Positions 57,355 through 64,000 of a DNA stretch of 64,000 nucleotides are shown one piece after another. The position numbers and the translations under genes are program-made. The notes under the pieces are model-generated. The model was given only the letters and a program-made list of their open reading frames with translations, was not told the DNA's origin and did no database searches. The first letter of the stretch is position 1. Every line of letters starts with the position of its first letter. This DNA comes from Saccharum officinarum (lineage: Eukaryota > Streptophyta > Magnoliopsida > Poales > Poaceae), in the NCBI GenBank assembly GCA_020631735.1, contig CM036158.1, positions 84,207,914 to 84,271,913 of the forward strand. The letters run 5' to 3'.

Positions 57355-58767
57355 CAATACTACAACTAGATTCAAAAAATCATCCAAGCAATTGTGGTAA
57401 GCTATGAATTTTAAATTTTTATTTGTAATGCATGATCCTATAAGTATGTACTATATGCACAAACCATATACTAGTAAGGGATGAAATGATCATGCACATT
57501 ACAATGATACCTTTGCTATCTTAGAGTAGAGGATAGTCATATAGATTCCAATAAATTTATCCAATAGCAATGTGAAGTCCAATTATTAGCTTGGTGAAGA
57601 TCAATATCAATATTTGAATCCCATTCTTCACCCATATGATTTGAGAACCACTCATGATCAAGTGCACTTTCTTGTTGTGGTTGGCTTGCTTCTTTTCTTG
57701 ATCAATGCTTGCATGAGAGAACTATTTAGAATACTACTTGAATTACCATGACTAGCTCTCTTTTGGGTGTTGCTTTCTCTCTTGATCAACCCTTTGATTT
57801 GCTTCAACTAAGCACCTCAAATGTTTCTTAGATCACCACTTCCATTTTAGCCTTCCAAGTACCATACTTGGTTTACCTGCAAAAGACAGCAAGTCCCTAC
57901 ACTAGGGAGAAGTGACCTCTCTCTAAAGAACTATTCTTTATACTCACTTGAATTGACTTTGTTTCATTGATCCATATGATGGACCTAACTTGATGAGTAA
58001 CCCTGAGTCCTTCTTAAAGTCCTTTTCTTTCTACTTTTTAAGTCCTTTTCTTTCTACCAAAAGATTTCCAATTGTCACTAGAACTTAAACTTCATCTCCA
58101 TCTTGAATTTGGTCTTGATCTTCAACTTGAGTACCAAATATGTGTCAAGTACACTTCACAATCAAATAACCCTGTACTTTTGCTTTTCATGCTTCTAGAT
58201 CAATCCAAAACCAAACTTAGGTACTCAACCACTTACAAACACGCTTCTAAGTTGAGGTCCACAAATTTATAGCATGCATACCAAATTTTAAGCCAATCCA
58301 AATAGATTTGATCACTCAAACTCAGACTTGATCTTAGCTAGCTCAGTTTTCAATTTTGGACAAATTTCAATACTTGAGCTATTTTATCCAAAAGTAAATC
58401 AAACTTGAAACTAACTTGTTTGAATACTTTCACAAGACATATATCCATTCAATCCACTTACTAAAAGTCATCTTATGAACTTATCCATTCAAACCAACTC
58501 AAATTTTATTACTAAGCAATTTATCCATTCAAACATCTCATAGCAAGCAACATATGCATATATATCCAATTCAATCAACTTATATGCACCCAAAGATTGA
58601 CTAGAGATATACGTTGATTAGCTCATGATCATACATAGCAAGCTTCAACTCAATTATTTGCAAGCCACCAAATAATTCCAATAAATCACCACAACTTGAA
58701 TTATAGCACTTATATGTTGTAGCACTTGGACTTCACTCAATTTTTACTTGGCATTGGGTTTGGATGT
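57355..58767 (-). repeat. Array segment S2
   Basis: 1413 bp, starts caatactacaac, ends ttggatgt. It differs from S1 (47103-48515) at about 12 sites by eye. Confidence 0.9.
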
Positions 58768-59897
58768 TGTAAGGTCCTAGATGGCTAGAGGGGGGTGAAT
58801 AGCCTATAAAAAAATTCTATAAGAACAACTAAGCAAACTTGTTAGAATAACAACCGGCACAAAGCGAGTTTTGCTTAGCCTACGGTTGTGATGCAAGCCT
58901 CCTATCCACAAGTCTAGTAGATTATGATCTCTAGTTCACACAAGTGCTATGTCACTAAACTTACACTAGTGAGCAAGCTAACAACTACTAGCAAAGGCTA
59001 CCACTAGAGCTACACAAGATAAACTAGTAAAGTAAATGCGAGAGAGAGGATTGTGAATCTTATACCGACGGTGGAGTGAAGATGTTGCCAATCATCAAGA
59101 TGATATACAATCAATCAATATTGACAACAACACAATATGAAGACCAATCACCGGGAGACAAGTGACACAATATTTTTGTTCACCCGGTGTTCACTTGTGC
59201 ACCGACAAGCTACGTCACCGGTTGTGTCGACCAACACTTAGATGGTTCCTCGGTGTGACCCTCAAGTCACTTGCCCCTCAAGGCACGCCCCACAAGGCAC
59301 CTCAAGACACCACTCTCAAGTGAGATAACTCAATGACACGCGCAATCCACTAGAGTTGCTTTTGGTGCTCCGCCGAGGAAAGCACAAGAACCTCTTACAA
59401 TCAACCGGAGGTGGCCAAGAACAATCACCTTCTCTTGCCAACGCCTCCAACAATCTCCAAGCCGGCTAGGAGCGGTACTCTCCAAGAGTAACAAGAAATC
59501 CACCGGCTAAACCACCCACAAGTGCCACCAGATGCCCTCAAGCTATGCAATGCACTTTGGGATCACTCAATCTCACTTTTGATTTGCAATCAAGCAAGAG
59601 AGATGAGTGGGAGGAGAAGCTCTTGCTCAAAGGATGCACAAGTATGTTAGAAATCACGAGAGACCTCCCCAAGGGCCGGCCAACAAGTATTTATAAGCAT
59701 CCCATCCGAATAGAGCCGTTATACCCCTTCACTGGATCTTTTCGGGATGACCGGACGCGCCGGTCATAACTGACCGGACGCGCTCAACCGCGTCCGATCC
59801 TCCAACGGTCACTGCGCCAACGGTCAAACCCCATGACCGGACACGCTTCTCATAACGACCGGACACGCCGGTCCCAAGTGACCGGACGCGCCGATCG
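58768..59897 (-). repeat. Array segment L2 (truncated LTR)
   Basis: 1130 bp. Five gaccgga repeats at the right end. The first 150 bp match the E3 3' LTR, and the rest match L1. Confidence 0.9.
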
Positions 59898-61310
59898 CAA
59901 TACTACAACTAGATTCAAAAAATCATCCAAGCAATTGTGGTAAGCTATGAATTTTAAATTTTTATTTGTAATGCATGATCCTATAAGTATGTACTATATG
60001 CACAAACCATATACTAGTAAGGGATGAAATGATCATGCACATTACAATGATACCTTTGCTATCTTAGAGTAGAGGATAGTCATATAGATTCCAATAAATT
60101 TATCCAATAGCAATGTGAAGTCCAATTATTAGCTTGGTGAAGATCAATATCAATATTTGAATCCCATTCTTCACCCATATGATTTGAGAACCACTCATGA
60201 TCAAGTGCACTTTCTTGTTGTGGTTGGCTTGCTTCTTTTCTTGATCAATGCTTGCATGAGAGAACTATTTAGAATACTACTTGAATTACCATGACTAGCT
60301 CTCTTTTGGGTGTTGCTTTCTCTCTTGATCAACCCTTTGATTTGCTTCAACTAAGCACCTCAAATGTTTCTTAGATCACCACTTCCATTTTAGCCTTCCA
60401 AGTACCATACTTGGTTTACCTGCAAAAGACAGCAAGTCCCTACACTAGGGAGAAGTGACCTCTCTCTAAAGAACTATTCTTTATACTCACTTGAATTGAC
60501 TTTGTTTCATTGATCCATATGATGGACCTAACTTGATGAGTAACCCTGAGTCCTTCTTAAAGTCCTTTTCTTTCTACTTTTTAAGTCCTTTTCTTTCTAC
60601 CAAAAGATTTCCAATTGTCACTAGAACTTAAACTTCATCTCCATCTTGAATTTGGTCTTGATCTTCAACTTGAGTACCAAATATGTGTCAAGTACACTTC
60701 ACAATCAAATAACCCTGTACTTTTGCTTTTCATGCTTCTAGATCAATCCAAAACCAAACTTAGGTACTCAACCACTTACAAACACGCTTCTAAGTTGAGG
60801 TCCACAAATTTATAGCATGCATACCAAATTTTAAGCCAATCCAAATAGATTTGATCACTCAAACTCAGACTTGATCTTAGCTAGCTCAGTTTTCAATTTT
60901 GGACAAATTTCAATACTTGAGCTATTTTATCCAAAAGTAAATCAAACTTGAAACTAACTTGTTTGAATACTTTCACAAGACATATATCCATTCAATCCAC
61001 TTACTAAAAGTCATCTTATGAACTTATCCATTCAAACCAACTCAAATTTTATTACTAAGCAATTTATCCATTCAAACATCTCATAGCAAGCAACATATGC
61101 ATATATATCCAATTCAATCAACTTATATGCACCCAAAGATTGACTAGAGATATACGTTGATTAGCTCATGATCATACATAGCAAGCTTCAACTCAATTAT
61201 TTGCAAGCCACCAAATAATTCCAATAAATCACCACAACTTGAATTATAGCACTTATATGTTGTAGCACTTGGACTTCACTCAATTTTTACTTGGCATTGG
61301 GTTTGGATGT
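59898..61310 (-). repeat. Array segment S3
   Basis: 1413 bp; no difference from S2 noticed by eye. Confidence 0.9.
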
Positions 61311-62456
61311 TGTAAGGTCCTAGATGGCTAGAGGGGGGTGAATAGCCTATAAAAAAATTCTATAAGAACAACTAAGCAAACTTGTTAGAATAACAACCGG
61401 CACAAAGCGAGTTTTGCTTAGCCTACGGTTGTGATGCAAGCCTCCTATCCACAAGTCTAGTAGATTATGATCTCTAGTTCACACAAGTGCTATGTCACTA
61501 AACTTACACTAGTGAGCAAGCTAACAACTACTAGCAAAGGCTACCACTAGAGCTACACAAGATAAACTAGTAAAGTAAATGCGAGAGAGAGGATTGTGAA
61601 TCTTATACCGACGGTGGAGTGAAGATGTTGCCAATCATCAAGATGATATACAATCAATCAATATTGACAACAACACAATATGAAGACCAATCACCGGGAG
61701 ACAAGTGACACAATATTTTTGTTCACCCGGTGTTCACTTGTGCACCGACAAGCTACGTCACCGGTTGTGTCGACCAACACTTAGATGGTTCCTCGGTGTG
61801 ACCCTCAAGTCACTTGCCCCTCAAGGCACGCCCCACAAGGCACCTCAAGACACCACTCTCAAGTGAGATAACTCAATGACACGCGCAATCCACTAGAGTT
61901 GCTTTTGGTGCTCCGCCGAGGAAAGCACAAGAACCTCTTACAATCAACCGGAGGTGGCCAAGAACAATCACCTTCTCTTGCCAACGCCTCCAACAATCTC
62001 CAAGCCGGCTAGGAGCGGTACTCTCCAAGAGTAACAAGAAATCCACCGGCTAAACCACCCACAAGTGCCACCAGATGCCCTCAAGCTATGCAATGCACTT
62101 TGGGATCACTCAATCTCACTTTTGATTTGCAATCAAGCAAGAGAGATGAGTGGGAGGAGAAGCTCTTGCTCAAAGGATGCACAAGTATGTTAGAAATCAC
62201 GAGAGACCTCCCCAAGGGCCGGCCAACAAGTATTTATAAGCATCCCATCCGAATAGAGCCGTTATACCCCTTCACTGGATCTTTTCGGGATGACCGGACG
62301 CGCCGGTCATAACTGACCGGACGCGCTCAACCGCGTCCGATCCTCCAACGGTCACTGCGCCAACGGTCAAACCCCATGACCGGACACGCTTCTCATAACG
62401 ACCGGACACGCCGGTCCCAAGTGACCACGCGCTCCAGTGACCGGACGCGCCGATCG
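61311..62456 (-). repeat. Array segment L3 (truncated LTR)
   Basis: 1146 bp. Like L2 apart from one extra, damaged minisatellite unit (gaccacgcgctccagt). Confidence 0.9.
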
Positions 62457-63869
62457 CAATACTACAACTAGATTCAAAAAATCATCCAAGCAATTGTGGT
62501 AAGCTATGAATTTTAAATTTTTATTTGTAATGCATGATCCTATAAGTATGTACTATATGCACAAACCATATACTAGTAAGGGATGAAATGATCATGCACA
62601 TTACAATGATACCTTTGCTATCTTAGAGTAGAGGATAGTCATATAGATTCCAATAAATTTATCCAATAGCAATGTGAAGTCCAATTATTAGCTTGGTGAA
62701 GATCAATATCAATATTTGAATCCCATTCTTCACCCATATGATTTGAGAACCACTCATGATCAAGTGCACTTTCTTGTTGTGGTTGGCTTGCTTCTTTTCT
62801 TGATCAATGCTTGCATGAGAGAACTATTTAGAATACTACTTGAATTACCATGACTAGCTCTCTTTTGGGTGTTGCTTTCTCTCTTGATCAACCCTTTGAT
62901 TTGCTTCAACTAAGCACCTCAAATGTTTCTTAGATCACCACTTCCATTTTAGCCTTCCAAGTACCATACTTGGTTTACCTGCAAAAGACAGCAAGTCCCT
63001 ACACTAGGGAGAAGTGACCTCTCTCTAAAGAACTATTCTTTATACTCACTTGAATTGACTTTGTTTCATTGATCCATATGATGGACCTAACTTGATGAGT
63101 AACCCTGAGTCCTTCTTAAAGTCCTTTTCTTTCTACTTTTTAAGTCCTTTTCTTTCTACCAAAAGATTTCCAATTGTCACTAGAACTTAAACTTCATCTC
63201 CATCTTGAATTTGGTCTTGATCTTCAACTTGAGTACCAAATATGTGTCAAGTACACTTCACAATCAAATAACCCTGTACTTTTGCTTTTCATGCTTCTAG
63301 ATCAATCCAAAACCAAACTTAGGTACTCAACCACTTACAAACACGCTTCTAAGTTGAGGTCCACAAATTTATAGCATGCATACCAAATTTTAAGCCAATC
63401 CAAATAGATTTGATCACTCAAACTCAGACTTGATCTTAGCTAGCTCAGTTTTCAATTTTGGACAAATTTCAATACTTGAGCTATTTTATCCAAAAGTAAA
63501 TCAAACTTGAAACTAACTTGTTTGAATACTTTCACAAGACATATATCCATTCAATCCACTTACTAAAAGTCATCTTATGAACTTATCCATTCAAACCAAC
63601 TCAAATTTTATTACTAAGCAATTTATCCATTCAAACATCTCATAGCAAGCAACATATGCATATATATCCAATTCAATCAACTTATATGCACCCAAAGATT
63701 GACTAGAGATATACGTTGATTAGCTCATGATCATACATAGCAAGCTTCAACTCAATTATTTGCAAGCCACCAAATAATTCCAATAAATCACCACAACTTG
63801 AATTATAGCACTTATATGTTGTAGCACTTGGACTTCACTCAATTTTTACTTGGCATTGGGTTTGGATGT
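62457..63869 (-). repeat. Array segment S4
   Basis: 1413 bp; no difference from S2 or S3 noticed by eye. Confidence 0.9.
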
Positions 63870-64000
63870 TGTAAGGTCCTAGATGGCTAGAGGGGGGTGA
63901 ATAGCCTATAAAAAAATTCTATAAGAACAACTAAGCAAACTTGTTAGAATAACAACCGGCACAAAGCGAGTTTTGCTTAGCCTACGGTTGTGATGCAAGC
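63870..64000 (-). repeat. Array segment L4, cut by window edge
   Basis: The first 131 bp match L2 and L3, including the gcacaaagcgag variant shared by L2-L4. Confidence 0.85.

Larger units (their letters stand above)
56201..64000 (-). repeat. Tandem array of about 2.55-kb L+S units
   Basis: Unit starts (TGTAAGG) at 56201, 58768, 61311 and 63870, so periods are 2567, 2543 and 2559 bp. Each unit is a truncated E3 LTR (L) and a 1413-bp piece of E5 (S). All S copies are exactly 1413 bp. The length change comes from the GC-rich minisatellite at the end of L. The array runs off the window. The short ORFs that recur in it are not supported as genes. Confidence 0.92.

Noticed and set aside
58072..58272. 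A 66-codon ORF that recurs in S segments (also 47820, 60615 and 63174)
   Set aside because: S is non-coding post-pol DNA of a copia element; the ORF has low-complexity text and no motif.

Overview
The window is plant nuclear DNA made almost entirely of nested LTR retrotransposons. I see no host gene, no rRNA or tRNA gene, no CRISPR array and no bacterial feature. The families (Tekay/Del chromoviruses, Tat- and Athila-type Ty3 elements, SIRE-type Ty1/copia) and their LTR styles point to a grass, most likely a large-genome panicoid of the sugarcane/Miscanthus/sorghum kind. The species is an inference. There is one 100-N assembly gap at 32420-32519.

Layout. (1) 1-8953: right part of a decayed Tekay-type chromovirus (E1, + strand): pre-gag ORF, gag, pol ending in a chromodomain, polypurine tract and a 3' LTR of about 3.0 kb. 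It is inserted in an Athila-like element (8954-~10190, - strand: gag, tRNA-Asp-type PBS, LTR). (2) 10798-17175: remains of Tat-type elements: plant RNase H and integrase on +, followed by spliced antisense genes on - (12692-13561 and 14199-15035), each with its own TATA box, then LTR-like DNA. (3) 17176-32419: a second Tekay-type element (E2, + strand) with LTRs of more than 4 kb. Its pre-gag ORF starts with a near copy of the histone H3 N-terminal tail, and its pol ends in a chromodomain. The end of the 3' LTR is lost in the gap. (4) 32520-41100: a Tat-type element on - with another antisense ORF on +, broken by two solo LTRs (33592-36544, a relative of the E1 LTR, and 37718-38976, flanked by the repeat gtgag). 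(5) 41140-43328: retropepsin remnants and a MITE fragment. (6) 43329-48515: LTR and post-pol part of an old SIRE-like element (E5, - strand). (7) 48516-57354: a SIRE-type element (E3, - strand) with intact gag (681 codons) and pol (1047 codons) but damaged LTRs. (8) 56201-64000: a tandem array of about 2.55-kb units, each made of a truncated E3 LTR (L) and a 1413-bp piece of E5 (S). It runs off the right edge.

How the parts work together. In each retroelement gag forms the particle, protease cuts the polyprotein, RT/RNase H copies the RNA from the tRNA primer site, and integrase inserts the DNA; the Tekay integrases carry a chromodomain that in known chromoviruses steers integration to heterochromatin. 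Only E3 keeps complete coding frames; every other copy has stops, frameshifts or deletions.

The observations I rate highest are the H3-tail mimic in E2, the retrotransposon-derived tandem array with its apparently recombinant LTRs, the spliced antisense genes of the Tat elements, a sharply diverged patch inside the otherwise similar E2 LTRs, and a trio of covarying hairpins in the E1-type LTRs.
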